This document shows positions 12,861 to 25,019 of a stretch of 64,000 nucleotides of DNA, piece by piece. The notes beneath the pieces are model-generated. The model was not told the origin of the DNA. It ran no database searches and saw nothing but the letters and a program-made list of their open reading frames with translations. The DNA lies in contig JACZZP010000005.1 of assembly GCA_015183035.1 (NCBI GenBank), positions 2,480,001-2,544,000 on the forward strand, read 5' to 3'. Positions within the stretch are counted from its first letter, which is position 1. Each line of letters starts with the position of its first letter. The translations under genes were made by a program, and so were the position numbers. Source of the stretch: Meloidogyne chitwoodi (taxonomy: Eukaryota; Nematoda; Chromadorea; Rhabditida; Meloidogynidae).

Positions 12861-14600
12861 TTTTTAAATTAAATTCTAAAAAAAAGAATTTTGATAAAAA
12901 AAATTTTTTAATTTTTTGAACGAAAAAGTAAAAAAAAGTTCAAATTCCACTAGTTAGATAGAAATTATAAATCTTAAATTTGAACATCTGTGGGTATCTT
13001 TTTATTCGTTATAGGTATTGATTTTAAGTCCCTATTTTAATAAAATTTTGTCCGGTAAAAAGGTAAAGCATTAAAAATTAAATTATAAATAAAATAAAAC
13101 TTTTAAATAGTAAAAAATTTAAAAAATTAGAATTGTAGATTATTAAATAAATTGAATTATATTTTTTGAAAATTTAAATTTTTTACTTAATTAATTTCTT
13201 AACAAATTAATTAATTAAAATTGATAAAGGATAAATTTCACAGTCGTTAAAAAGTCAAATAAATCATAAATGCTATGAAAAATAAAAAATTAAGATTGAA
13301 CTTAAAATAAAGAGAATAACGTGTAAGTGAGTGTGATGTCTGTCTGTCTTTTTATAGTAAACATGTTAGCGTTTTTATAGTAAAATGATTTGGGGGGAAA
13401 GAGAAAATTTTGGTTTTTTTTTATTTTTATTTTGTTTTTAGCCTTAAATCATTAATTTTAGATTTTTAATTTTATTACTAAATTTTAAATTTTTTTCAAC
13501 TCTTAATTTTTTCAAATCCCTAAACTCAAAAATATTTTATTTTCCCCAAAAAACTTTTTAACTCAATAGAATTATAGAGCTTAATATTATTAACCAATTT
13601 AATTTATTTTTAAAAGAAAACTGATAAATATTTAGGCTGCAAAGGGAAATGATGTAGTTTTATTTTTGTGAGCCTAACACTGTTATGGCTAAATTTATAA
13701 TTTTTAGGATTATGGTATTATAAGAAAATTTAGCGATTATTAGGGAGGGAATGTATTATATTAGCGTAGTGTGCTGCTTTTCCTATCTGATTTTATTCCA
13801 CCAAACAATTTTTCTCAAAATGAAAATTAAATATTAGCTAGGCAATAACTTAAAAATGAGCTTTAATAATACAATTATCATAATTTTCAATTATTTTAAA
13901 TACCAACCAATTAAACAAATTTAATGACAAAGTTTATCCAACAAAATAATTCATATGATACCTAAAAAAACGTGGGATTTTTTAAAAATCGTAAAAAGCG
14001 TTAGGATTAATACCTTTATGTGCAATAAATTCAGGTGAACAATTAAAAAATAGGCTTTTGAATATTTATAAATGTGAAGGTTTATTTCACAATTTTTTAA
14101 ATAAAAAATAAAAAAATTGAATGTTAGTATTTAAGGAATTCACCCCTAAAAAACAGTTAAGTAAACTTAAATTTTAAAAATATTTATTAATAATATTTTA
14201 ATTTTTGTAAAAAAGAGCGTACAAAGATTATTTTATTGGATAAAATTTCTTTTTTTTTATTTTTTTCTAAATTAAAAAAAATTAAAAATTATCCACATTA
14301 ATTGTTTATTCATTTTAGCATGAGGAAGAGTAATTTTTAGCCAATCATTTTAATTTTAATAATTTTAATAAATTGAACTTTACAATTATTTAACGTTTTT
14401 ATTTAAGCTTTACACGCTTAAACAAAATTTAAAAAATTAAAAAAAATTTTTTTTAATTTAGCAAAAAAAATTAAATTACTTTTAATACGCCCGACAACAA
14501 TTAATGTATAATTCAGCTTGTTTTGGTATCTTATCTTTTTAGCAAAAATGAAAAAAATGAAAATTGGTGAACTTAAGTTTAAAAATTTAAAAATAAAAAT

Positions 14601-14880
14601 ATTAGTTGGAGGATTAGTCCAACTTGCAAAAATAAAAAGCAGAAAATATAGAAGACGTAGTAAACAAATATATTTAATTTTATTTAAATTAATCATAATT
14701 TAATTAATTATATAGGTTTTAAAAAATTAACCTAATAAGTTATGATACAAAAATAAATAATATAAAATTTTTTAAATTATTTATTAGCTTAAATAAAATG
14801 AAAAACAATAAAATTGCTCCTTTTTTAACACTAACACCATATTATTTTTGTAAGCCAATAGCTTTTTATTTGGCTAAAAT
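14601..14880 (+). mobile_element. Hairpin-ended element, subfamily A
   Basis: The left end is a hairpin, TTAGTTGGA...TCCAACT followed by TGCAAAAATA. The right end is TATTTTTGTAAGCCAATA...TTTGGCTAAAA, also a hairpin. The interior has a conserved AT-rich core (ATAGGTTTTAAAAAATTAACC, then ATTTATTAGCTTAAA) shared with the copies at 15397, 18180, 20229 and 20762. No open frame is present. The two ends are inverted copies of the same outer signal with different stems. Confidence 0.8.
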
Positions 14881-15396
14881 AGTTAAATTTATTAAAAATA
14901 ATTTTAATAGGTAATTGATTAATATAAAAATGCTTTTGTATGATAGCCATAAGTCTAATCTAAAATAAAGCAAGCTTGAATCGCAGGTTATAACCCTTGG
15001 TGTTCAAACTTTAATTTCACCTTTAATTTATTAAATTAAGAAATAAAAATATTTTATTAATTTTTATGAAAGAAAATGGTGTATAAGCAGCTTAATGAGC
15101 AAAATAAAATTGATCTCAAATTTAAAAAAATTATAAAAATAACGATTAATAAATTAATAATTTTACATTTTTAAAGAAAAAGAAAAAAGTGCATTTTTAG
15201 AATTATAGGTAGTATGATGAAATAATTTTTTTTTGAATGTAAAAGTTCACCAATGTTTTTTAAAGTGCTACAAAAATGGAAAGATTTAAAATAAAAATTC
15301 TATTTTTTTAAAGTTAGTTTTTCTTGATGGTTTAAAAAATCGTTTTTCATCTAATTATTATTAAGTGAGATTATAAAACAACATTTTTTTAACTTT

Positions 15397-15674
15397 TTTA
15401 GTCAAATAAAAAAATTTATTGGCTTACAAAAATAAAACGATAGCGAGCAAACAAGGAACAATTTCTTTGTATTACAGATTAAGCTAATAAATAATTTAAA
15501 AATTTTTATATTATATATTTTTGTATAAAATTTATTTGTTAATTTTTTAAAACATATATAATTAATTAAATTATGATTAACTTAAATAAAAATATTTAAT
15601 TAAATTGTAGTATGTCTTCATTCCAGAAGGCGAAGTTTATTTTTGCAAGTTGGACTAATCCTCCAACTAAATTT
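15397..15674 (-). mobile_element. Hairpin-ended element, subfamily A, inverted copy
   Basis: This is the same element as 14601-14880 in the opposite direction: it starts with TTAGTCAAATAAA...TTTATTGGCTTACAAAAATA and ends with TATTTTTGCAAGTTGGAC...TCCAACTAA. The core ATTTATTAGCTTAAA is seen in reverse complement near 15480. No gene lies inside. Confidence 0.8.
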
Positions 15675-17302
15675 TTAAGTTTTAAGTTCAAACTTGTTAC
15701 TCACACTTAACTTACCTTTTTTCTTACATTTCTCAATTTTAAATTTTTTAAGTATTAAAAAGGCTTTTCTTCTATAATTTTTTATAAAGTTTAATTTTTA
15801 AATAAATATATTTATTCAAAAAATCATAACTTGACAAAACAAAGCAACTTTAGAAATATTCAAAATAAAATATTTTTTATTTTATTAATTAAATATATTT
15901 TTAATTTTGTCCTTTTTTCTATGCCACGTTCGTATTTTTTAAATCCCAAAATTTTTATTTAATTTGGCCAAAAAATTAAATAAACATTTTTATAAAAAAT
16001 ATAATGTCTTAAATTTTTTTATTTTTTCAAAAATGTTCAAAAGCTCTCAAAATGAATTGTTTAAGGCTATTATTATAAAAAAAATTTTTATTTACTTTAA
16101 ATTTAAAATTATTTTTTTCTAGAACACCTGACTAATTATCACTTTATTGTTTTATTCAAAAATAAATTAAAATATTCAAACAGGAATTTTTTTTTAAAAA
16201 TTATTTTTAAAATTAAATATAAACATTTTTTATTTGTTAATAAAATAAAAAATAAATTAACGTTCATTTGTATAAAAAAATATTTAAAATTAAGAAGAAC
16301 TCCTAATAAAAAATAAATGTAAAATAGCTCATTAGCTCTTTTTCAACAAAATTTTATCTCAAAACATTAACGTTCTAAAAAATATTTTTTTATAATTTTT
16401 GGAAATTTTTAACATTAATTACCGATATATTTTATTTATTTTTTTAATGTTAAGGGGCTCATTATTTGATAAAAAAATATTTTTTTTTAATCCAGATCTA
16501 AATAATAATAAATTTAGTCGAAATATAAATTTTACTTTTTTGATTAATATTAAATAAATGAAAAAACTTTCAATATTAAATTTATTAGGGTATGTTATTG
16601 AAGTTATGTCACGTAGTCGTTTTGTTATTTTTGTAAGTCAAGCAGCATTGCTTTGACTAAATCTATACAATTTATATAAACATATCGTTGTCGCTAACAT
16701 AAGAAAATATATGTTTCCAATCAAAAATAAAATAAAAATTTAATTTTTAGAGTTTCCTCTAAAAAATGCATGAAATAACTAATTTTTGTAAAATTTGTGA
16801 ATTTTTCTATTTTGAATATTTTCTATTATTAAAAAGTAATTTTTGTACAAAATTAAATAAAATAAGACCAAAAATAAGCAGAATAATTAAAATAAAAAAT
16901 TTAAAATAAATAGAAATTTAGCTTCATTTTTGCTTAATGTTAAATAAATGAAAATTATTTAAATATTAATTTAAAAAAGTAGAATTTATTTGTATGTTGC
17001 CAGAATAATTTAATGTATTTTTGTAAGTCAAGCAAATTGCTTAGACTAAAATACCTAATATTTTTAAATAATACTTAATTGATCAGTAATTAAAGCCAGA
17101 CAGCAAATCCTCAACAAATTTTAAAATTTATTTTTAGTTATATGCAAATATAACTTACGAAATTAAAAAACTGGAACTGTGCGATACAACAAATCATATA
17201 AAAATTAAATTATTTATTTTAGTTAAATAAAATTTGAAATAAATTATATTAAACAAAAAATAAATTAATTTTGCAACCTATTTATACATTATTCGCTTTT
17301 AA

Positions 17303-20300
17303 ATGATTTTACCAAATTTTCCAAATACTACATCAATCCCATTTCCTAATATACAACAAGGAGAAACAGAAGAACAAACAAATGGTAAAAATAAAATTAT
17401 TTGAAAATAAATTATTTTGAAAATTTATTTTTTTGGCAAAAATTGGGTAAAAATAGTTGACTAAAATATTTTAGTTGTTAAGATCTTTAGAACGCAAGAA
17501 AAATGTTGAATAAAAAAATTTAGATTTTTTCGGCTTTAAATTTTCAAAAGTAAATTTTGATATTTTTTTAATTTTTTCCTACAAAAAATTTTTTAAATTT
17601 TTTTTAATATTTTTTTAAATTTTTTAATTTTTTTTAATTTTTTTAATATTTTTTTAATTTTATTATTTTTTTAAAATTTTTTTATTTTTTTAATATTTTT
17701 TAATTTTTTCCCGAAATTTTAAATATTTTTTTGTTAATTTTTGAAAATTTTTCTATCAAATTTTAAATAAATTTTTTCTTAATTTTAAGATTTTATTCGT
17801 TCTGTTTATACAAGCACTGCAATTTGTAGTTTTATTCTCGCAATGATATTTAATGGTTTTTTGATTTGGTTAATTATTATGAAAACACCAGCTCCTATGC
17901 TAGTTTATAGTAAATTGTTAATGGCACCTTGTTTAATGGTTAATTTATTTTTTTTAAATTTAATTAATTTAATTTAATTTTAAGGACATTTGTATAGCAA
18001 CTTGTGGATTTCTTGTTCAGCCCATTACAGTAAAAAAATTTTTTATTTTTAGAATTTGACAATTTCTTTCGGAAAGAAATCCAATATTACCAAATAAATT
18101 TTTAAAACTAGGGGATCATTCGTTTCTTACAAAATCATTAATCCACAAAACCCTGCGCGGGAAAATTATTAAAATAATTATTAGTTGGAGGATTAGTCCA
18201 ACTTGCAAAAATAAAAGCAGACGGTGGATTCAAGGAAAAGCATTAAACAAATATATTTAATTTTATTTAAATTAATCATAATTTAATTAATTATATAGGT
18301 TTTAAAAAATTAACCTAAAAAATTATTATACAAAAATAAATAATATAAAATTTTTTAAAATATTTATTAGCTTAAACAATAATGTAAAACAATGAAATTG
18401 TTTTTTTTGTTGGTGCATTTTTATTTTTGTAAGCCAATAAATTTTTATTTGACTAAAAAAGAGTTATTTTAAGGCAGCATGACCCCTATAAAAAATTACA
18501 TCTGACTTTTATTTAAGTTTGAACTTAAGGATTATAAGAAATTATTTACAAAAATAAATAATATTAAATTTTTTAAATTATTTATTAGCTTAAATACTAA
18601 ACTAGAAACTAGAACAACTGTACTTCTTTTGTTTGCAATTTTATTTTTGTGAGCCAAAATATTTTTGGCTAAAAGAGTAAGGTTTTAAAAGCATCAGAGT
18701 CTTCTTTAAAATAAACTTTTACTACTTTTCAATGATTTTATTGGAAATCGACACCCTTTTTAACCCTTTCATAAACAGAAAATATTTTTTGAATAATTTA
18801 ATTTAACAAAATTAAAATTTAAAAAAGATTGCTTTTCATGGTTATTTTGCAATAATGCAAAATGGCTTCTTTCGTTTTCTTCCGCGTCCTTATGATTATA
18901 CGGTAAATTATTTTTTTAAATACTTTAAAAAAATTTAATAAAAATTTGAAAAGGCAAAAACCTCACTTTTTAACTAAAACTAAATAAAAAGAGAAAATTT
19001 AGTTGGAGAAATAATCCAACTTACAAAAATAATCAACATTCGGAAAATGACGGCACAATTCATGTTTTCACCAGCCCCTTTTTAATAAAATTATTTGAAC
19101 AATTTAATATGTTTCAAATCTAAAAGAAAATATATTTAAAATAATTTCTTTTTAATTTTTCCAAGATTTTTATTAAAATAATTTTAAATTTAAGGCAAAT
19201 GTGTTTTGGCTTCAAATGTTGCTTTTATTTGTTTGTTGCACCACTATTCAATTTATATTTCGATATTATATGATAAGCAGGTATACTAAACTTAAATAAA
19301 ATAAATTAATAATAAATAATTAGTCAGAGATATATTCTGACTTACAAAAATATCAGTGTTATTATAAGCCAACAAGTATCCAACCATAAATTTATTAATT
19401 CAAATGAATTCATTTTTAATAAATTTAATATTATACAGTACATATTTATGCGAAAACCAGTTTATATTTTTTCTATTTGTACGTACTTAAGGTTTAGATA
19501 AACCCAAAATCCAAAAAAATTTTAATACGTACAAGTAACCAGTGATGGGAAAGTTCCAAAATTTTCACGGAACTATTTCTCCAGTTTCGGAACTGCATTT
19601 TCATTGTTCCAGTTCCGGACTATTGTGGAGTGAAGAAATAGTTCCAGTTCCAGAATTCTCTGCCGTCCTTTTCTCTCCTTATTTTCAAAATGAATTTTTG
19701 TTTCAAAGAGTTAATTTACTACTTTTTTAGCTAAAACAAAAAAAAATTTTAAAACAAATTTTAAATAAATTTTTTTTCTAGCGATGGCCGTATTCCAACA
19801 AAACTTAAATATATAACTGGAATAGTTTTGTGTGTTCTTCTAATTGCCCATGTTGCCCTCCACTATGTTTCTGATTTTCCTTTTGATGATAAATTTGAGG
19901 ATATGGCAATGTTAGCTCATTTGGTAGAACAAGAAGTTCATATTACTGGTGTTAGATTCTCTTCCTTTACTTATGCGGTATTTTTTTTTTTTAATAAATT
20001 TTAAATAAAAATATTCTCTAATTTAAACACACTTAAAATTAAATATAATTGTAATATTTATTTAAAAATTGGCTAACATAATTAAAACAAGCGTGTTTTA
20101 ATTAAAATTTGCAGCAAAATAATTAATAGAAAATAAGTTTAAATGTTGGCGCTTAAATAGTAAAGTTTTGCAAACTTAAAATAGTAATGAATTAAGTTTG
20201 CACTTAAAAGTTGAATTAAGCTAAATATATTAGTTGGAGACTATGTCCGACTTGCAAAAATAATCGATTGAGGAGATATTTACTAAGCACAAAATTTTAT

Positions 20301-22264
20301 TTTCTCTTTTGTTAAGCTTAACTAAATAAATTAGTATATATTTTATAAAAAATTGACCTAATATCCAGTGATTAGAATTTTCGATTTTGCTCATACTTCA
20401 TACTGACAAAAAAAAATTTGCTCATAACGGCTAATTTCTTCTTACTCATACCCGCGCTTTTTTAGGCCTCATATTCATACCAAGGTATGAGGATGATTTT
20501 GGTATGCCCTTCCAATCACGCTAATATCTAGAATAGTATATATTTTATAAATTATTTATTTGCTTAAATATATGTAGTTGGAAATAAAAATTTGTTCTGC
20601 TGTTTGTTGATGGTTGTTGCCTATATTGTATATTTTTGTAAGCCAATAGTTTATTTGGCTAAAAATTTTTAGAAAAAGGTAAAATTATTTAAGGCGGCAG
20701 TGTTCAGTAAAAAGTTTACTTAACTTTTATAAGCTTGAACTTAAAAATTAATAAAATAAGTATTAGTTGGAGGCTTAGTCCAACTTGCAAAAATAATAAC
20801 ACGTTTAAGACAACACCACAATTTAAACAATTTTTGTTTTATTTAAGTTAATCATAATTTAATTAATTATATAGGTTTTAAAAAATTAACCAAAATAAAT
20901 TATTATACAAAAATAAATAATATAAAATTTTTAAATTATTTATTAGCTTAAATATAAAAAATTGTTTAGCATAGTCAGTCGCCATCAAAGCTAAATTTTT
21001 TTGTAAGCCAATAGCTCTTATTTGGCTAAAATTTTCAAAGACAGCAATATTTAATAAAAATAAAGCAAAAAAAAAAATATAATAATTTAACCTCAAATTT
21101 AATTTTTTAAATAGCGCACTACTTTGTGGTTATTTCACTGTGCAATTATGATTTCCATCTTTCTTACTTGCTATGGAATAATTGCTGTAAATTATTTTAA
21201 AATTAATTTAAAAAAAAATTGTTTTTTTAAATTAAAGTTTTGTACAATTGGGACTAGAAGATATATAGCAAAAGCATTTGAAGATATTGGGGAAGGAATG
21301 GATAGTGCTAAGAAAAGTAGAATGCGAGAGTATAATCAGCAAGTGACAACTGCACTTCTTGTACAGGTAAAAAAGAATTTTGAATTTAATACTCGTGATA
21401 AATAAATAATTCGGTACTTTTCCTTTATGGGCACAAATGTCCGCAAGATTTTGTCTGCAAAAAAAATTTAATAATTTTCTCAAAAAGAGAGAACTTGGCG
21501 GACGGCAAAATGGCGGAATAAGAAGCAATTTGGAACACACCGACAAATGATTGACAGCTATCTAGCGAATTTTTATGAAGGGAATATGTAAAAAGAAGAG
21601 AAGTTGGTGCATTTGATGAATTTTAGCAAAAATTGTTGATTTTATGCCTCCAAAATAAAAATTAACTATTAAAGTTTTTGCAGAGTAAAACTTGCGGACA
21701 TTTGTGCCCATAAAGGAAAAGTACCAATAATTCGAAAAAACCTAAATGTCAAGAAAAATTAATTTTATTAAAAATCCTAAATTCAAAAGAATCTGTTAGA
21801 ATTTAGCTAGCTTAAATTTGGAGTTGAAATAAATTAAAAGGGAAAATAATCCGTTCTCAATAAATTGGTATCCATCTCCCAAAAATTCGTTTTTTCATCC
21901 CTTACATTAATTTTAAAAAAATATTTTTTTAATAGGCAATTTTACCAACAATAGACGTACTTGAATTGGCTTTTCAAACACTCTCTCCAATTTTCTTCCC
22001 TAAAAATCATGCTATTCGTTATATGATTTACACTGCTATTCCACTCTACTTTATTCCTGTAATTTTAATTTTTTTTTTAAATTTAAAATAAAAAAGGTCC
22101 TTAATCCAATTGCCGCAATGATTCTAGTCAAACCATATCGTCGTGCTGTAATGAATATGATTGGTATTTTAAAGGGAAGAGTTGACTCTATTTGGAGTAA
22201 TCAACAACACCGTTCTACTGTTGGACCTAAACTTACGAGTTCAAATGAATTATTGAAAAATTGA
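17303..22264 (+). CDS. Serpentine chemoreceptor, Srd-like (7TM GPCR)
   Basis: Ten exons: 17303-17384, 17790-17938, 17985-18029, 18828-18902, 19195-19280, 19782-19977, 21115-21186, 21238-21366, 21936-22058, 22097-22264; 374 residues, phases consistent. Hydrophobic segments in order include AICSFILAMIFNGFLIWLII (TM1), MDICIATCGFLVQPIT (TM2), WLQMLLLFVCCTTIQFIF (TM3), YITGIVLCVLLIAHVAL (TM4), FHCAIMISIFLTCYGIIA (TM5), a long loop with IGEGMDSAKKSRMREYNQQ, then TM6 and TM7 ending VLNPIAAMILVKPYRRAV. The last motif, NP followed by PYR, is typical of nematode Srd receptors. The product should sit in the ciliary membrane of chemosensory neurons and sense an unknown cue. Several introns carry mobile elements. 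Receptor type is clear; the Srd family call is less certain than the 7TM call. Confidence 0.85.
18180..18459 (+). mobile_element. Hairpin-ended element, subfamily A
   Basis: This lies in an intron of the Srd-like receptor gene. Left hairpin at 18180-18213 (AGTTGGA/TCCAACT), right hairpin at 18420-18459 (GCCAATAAA/TTTATTTGAC), with the subfamily A core between. Two more single hairpins follow in the same gene at 18641-18676 (+) and 18997-19031 (-), and one at 19319-19353 (-). Confidence 0.8.
19541..19660. mobile_element. Truncated copy of the AGTTCC-rich element
   Basis: This begins with the same CAGTGATGGGAAAGTTCC end as 7515-7743 and carries the same GGAACT and GTTCCAGTTCCGGA motifs, but the matching right end is missing. 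It lies in the intron before the exon at 19782. An open frame starting at 19542 is only this repeat. Confidence 0.65.
20229..20666 (+). mobile_element. Hairpin-ended element interrupted by another insertion
   Basis: Left hairpin at 20229-20264 (AGTTGGA...TCCGACT), right hairpin at 20629-20666 (GCCAATAG...TATTTGGC). The subfamily A core is split by the 155-bp element at 20366-20520, which shows that the hairpin-ended element was there first. Confidence 0.75.
20366..20520. mobile_element. 155-bp hAT-like miniature element with 8-bp target duplication
   Basis: The element starts CAGTGATTAGAA and ends TTCCAATCACG. It is flanked by the exact 8-bp direct repeat CTAATATC (20358-20365 and 20521-20528). 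The interior repeats CTCATAC and ATACC motifs. CAGTG-type ends and an 8-bp duplication fit hAT elements. No transposase frame is present. Confidence 0.75.
20762..21033 (+). mobile_element. Hairpin-ended element, subfamily A
   Basis: Left hairpin at 20762-20796, right hairpin at 20995-21033 with stem GCCAATAG.../...TTTGGC. The core matches 14601-14880 closely. It lies in the same 1.1-kb intron as the interrupted copy at 20229-20666. Confidence 0.8.
21413..21725 (+). mobile_element. Non-autonomous Merlin-like transposon with transposase remnant
   Basis: The ends are a long perfect inverted repeat beginning GGTACTTTTCCTTTATGGGC. The exact 8-bp target duplication AATAATTC flanks it (21405-21412 and 21726-21733). 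Inside, about 21510-21590 reads RNKKQFGTHRQMIDSYLANF, which resembles the C-terminal part of IS1595/IS1016-type (Merlin) transposases. It sits in an intron of the Srd-like receptor gene between exons ending 21366 and starting 21936. Merlin elements are known for 8-bp duplications. Confidence 0.8.
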
Positions 22265-22612
22265 AAAAAATAAATATTGAAAATAGAAGAAAAAGAGTAT
22301 AAAAATAAATCAGAGCTTTTTAAAAAATTTTAAATTTTTTTCTTGAGAAAATTGAAAAACAGAAACATTGAAAATTTTAAATTTTTAAACAGCTTTGAGA
22401 AATTAAAATTGAATTATTTGATATTTCATTAATATTATATACTCTCATCCGGACATGCTTAATAAAAACTAAGAATTCAATATTTTTGCGCATTCATTAA
22501 TCACAAATTTTTAAAATATTCAAAAAATTTTATCTCGAATTTTACTCGATAGATTTGGCTCTTTCATAGCTTGTTTGATTAAGTTTTTCGAACTCTTTAG
22601 AATGATATGACA

Positions 22613-22930
22613 TAGTGACCGGAATGATTCTGTCTACCGGGTAAAATGGTCTCTTATCTTCACACTCCTTCCTTCTTTTTTATGCAACTCTTCCCTTTTT
22701 CCTACTCAACCCGGTCATACCCGGTTTTAAAAGCACGGCTGTATAGACAGACACCATTTGCGGAATTTACCGCACATTCTTCTCTGTGTCTGTAAATACA
22801 GCCGTGCTATCAAAACCGGGTATGACCGGGTTGAGTCGGAGAATGGTCAAAGATGCATAAAAAAGAATGAGAGAGTGTGTGTGAAGATAGAAACAATTTT
22901 ACCCGGATATCAGAATCATTCCGGTCACTA
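22613..22930. mobile_element. 318-bp near-palindromic element inserted in a repeat
   Basis: The ends are perfect inverted repeats, TAGTGACCGGAATGATTCTG and its complement. The interior is also largely self-complementary (AACCCGGTCATACCCGG, AGCACGGCTGTAT and their complements). The flanks ATATGACA and ATATCACA match at 7 of 8 bases and may be a target duplication. It interrupts a ~190-bp repeat unit whose left part is 22495-22612. It lies 3' of the Srd-like gene. Confidence 0.75.
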
Positions 22931-23076
22931 ATATCACACTCGTCCAAAACTGTACGATAACTACGAATTTTTAGCATTTTTTATTCTAATTTTCAACTGC
23001 AGAAAATATTAAAAAAATTATAAAAAATTAAAAAAAATATTTTACAAATAATTCAATTAAAATCAAAGCCTTTCGT
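22931..23076. other. Short AT-rich spacer before SPRY gene A
   Basis: AT-rich sequence between the near-palindromic element and the 3' end of SPRY gene copy A. No gene is seen. Confidence 0.5.
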
Positions 23077-24528
23077 TTATTTCTGGTCAGAATCAGGTTT
23101 CTCAAATTTAGAATACTCTTCATCTTTATAAAATTCTTCAGCAACATAATGTTTGGAAATGTCATAAATAAAAGGTTTAGAAGACAAATCATTGCCAAAA
23201 TTCGTTTCAGCTGAACAACATTTTACATAAATTTCTGGTCTAAGATATTCATAATTTTCTTTAAATAATATTGCTTTACCTTTAAATAGAAATTTAATAA
23301 AATTAATTAAAATTTTTCTTACCAATTTGTTTTCCTTTTTGAGTGAAAAAAATATAAGGTAATTTATTATTATTTTTTGGAGGAGGATAAACTATTCCAC
23401 AACCAAGAACATCACCATTTTTAATTGAAAATGTAGGAAGTTTAATCTTCTTGTCATGATCAATATAATAAAAAAATTTAGACGTCGCATTTAAAAGAAT
23501 ACAGTCCATATTTTTATAAAGACCAATCCATATTTCTGCATTTTCTTTAAATTGAAATTTAACTTCATAATAGAATAAAGAGTAAGTCAGAAAATTCAAA
23601 TAGTGTTGTGTAGAATATTCCTTCGGATTAAACTCAGTTGAAGCCATTATATTTGCTAATTTATTAATCCCTAAATTATATTTTAATATATAAGTACATA
23701 TAACAGATCAAATGATAATTTTTTATTTACTTTTGGTTAATGTATCGAATATGGAATTTTAAAAAATTCCATAAATAGGCCTTACTGACTTCTACTCAAC
23801 ACAAAATCAAATTTATTTTATAATTAAAGGTGCGGAACAATGTTTATTTGTAATATGAAAATCCAAAATCCATAGGGGGGAGTAAGCGCAGTTAGGTGAT
23901 TACCGAGGCTGCTCCTTATTTTTTGAATTAATATTGACTAATTAAAACTACCTTTTTGAAATAAAAATATAAAAATTAACCAACCATTGTCACCTCTACA
24001 ATTAAAATATTCAACACTCGTATCATTTTTAATTTGGAAAAATCCATTCCCTTTAATACAAAAACCAGTTGGATTATTAGTATTTACACATTCATTTTTA
24101 CAACATGGCCAAAGTTTTCCAACATATTTCCATTTGTTTTTAACATTTAAAAAACTCTAAAAAAGATCTTATTTTTGATTAAATTACGGGAAAAGATTAG
24201 TTAAATTTATTTTAAAAATTAAACTGACCACTAATTTTCCCTCCTTTATTTGTTTCACTGCAAAGGTTAATTCATCAATTTTTTTACTATCTTCAATATT
24301 ATTTAATTTAATTTTTAAAGTCAACTCATCAATTTTATGGTTAATATCATTTAACTAAAAAAATAATTTACAGTCGTAATAATATTTAAAAAATTAGATA
24401 CCACTTTTGTATTATATTGTAAAATTTTAATTTCCTTTTCTAAATAATCATTATTTCCATCCAAATGAAAAGCTTTTACTTGTGTTAAAGCATTTCTAAC
24501 ATTTCTATGTAAATTCCCTTTCAAGTTC
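23077..24528 (-). CDS. Coiled-coil/Cys/SPRY-domain protein, copy A (5' end not found)
   Basis: Exons from the 5' side: 24528-24402, 24354-24229, 24156-23985, 23655-23323, 23279-23077; about 319 residues are visible. Order of parts: a Lys/Leu-rich helical start (NVRNALTQVKAFHLDG), a likely coiled coil (IDELTLKIKL, IDELTFAVKQIKEG), a Cys module with NKWKYVG, CCKNECVN and CIKGNGFF, and a SPRY domain with YYEVKFQF, IWIGLYK, GDVLGCGIVYPPP, YIFFTQKGKQIGKA and TNFGND...PFIYDIS. SPRY domains bind partner proteins; plant-parasitic nematodes have many secreted SPRY proteins, but no signal peptide is visible here. The first exon starts at an acceptor (TTTAG|G) with a stop just upstream, so an earlier exon must be missing or the gene is a 5'-truncated pseudogene. 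The Met at 23647 could start a SPRY-only 175-residue protein. Confidence 0.75.
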
Positions 24529-24634
24529 CTAAACGTTTTTTTTTAATAGACTTGTTTTAAATATTATATTGCGGACAGAACTTGCGGACTACGTTAATTT
24601 TTTTAATTAGATTAAATTTATAGCAAAATATTTT

Positions 24635-25019
24635 GGTACTATTCCGTTATCCCCACACTTGCGGACAAAGTTTTTGCGGACACCCCAGTTTGGCAATGTA
24701 GCAAATGTCACCAACTTCATTGATCCAGAAACTGGATGTAATACTCAAAAAGTGGAAAGAATGTGGGGCAGTGCAAAATGGCGTAATAAGAAACATCGAG
24801 GAACAGCAAGTCATCATTTGGAAAGTTATTTTGCAGAATTTATGTGGAGGAAAATGATTGGTGATGGAGATGTTTTTGAAGAAATTATGCGTGCTTGGGG
24901 AAAATATTGGCCTTTTGATTGATTTATTTTTTATAAATATATTTTCTCTTTTAAAATATAAAATAAAATTTGTCCGCAAAAACTTTGTCCGCAAAGTGTG
25001 GGGATAACGGAATAGTACC
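24635..25019 (+). mobile_element. Non-autonomous Merlin-like transposon with transposase remnant
   Basis: Inverted ends of about 45 bp start GGTACTATTCCGTTATCCCC. They are flanked by the exact 8-bp target duplication AATATTTT (24627-24634 and 25020-25027). The inside encodes, at about 24690-24922, a remnant with TNFIDPETGCNTQKVERMW and SYFAEFMWRK...FEEIMRAW, matching the end of ISXO2/IS1016-type DDE transposases (Merlin superfamily). The frame stops at 24920. It lacks the N-terminal part and so cannot be autonomous. Absence at the matching place in unit B dates the insertion after the duplication, unless it was lost there. Confidence 0.88.

Larger units (their letters stand above)
12861..17302. 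other. Gene-free region rich in hairpin-ended elements
   Basis: This 4.4 kb lies between the divergent nuclear receptor and Srd-like genes, so it must hold both promoters. I see no coding exon. It contains single dispersed hairpins at 13660-13695, 16624-16662 and 17015-17050, and two full hairpin-ended elements (14601-14880 and 15397-15674). The rest is very AT-rich. Confidence 0.65.

Noticed and set aside
24659..24922. Open frame as an intact transposase gene
   Set aside because: It covers only the C-terminal part of a Merlin-type transposase and lies between inverted ends 385 bp apart; it is a remnant inside a non-autonomous element.
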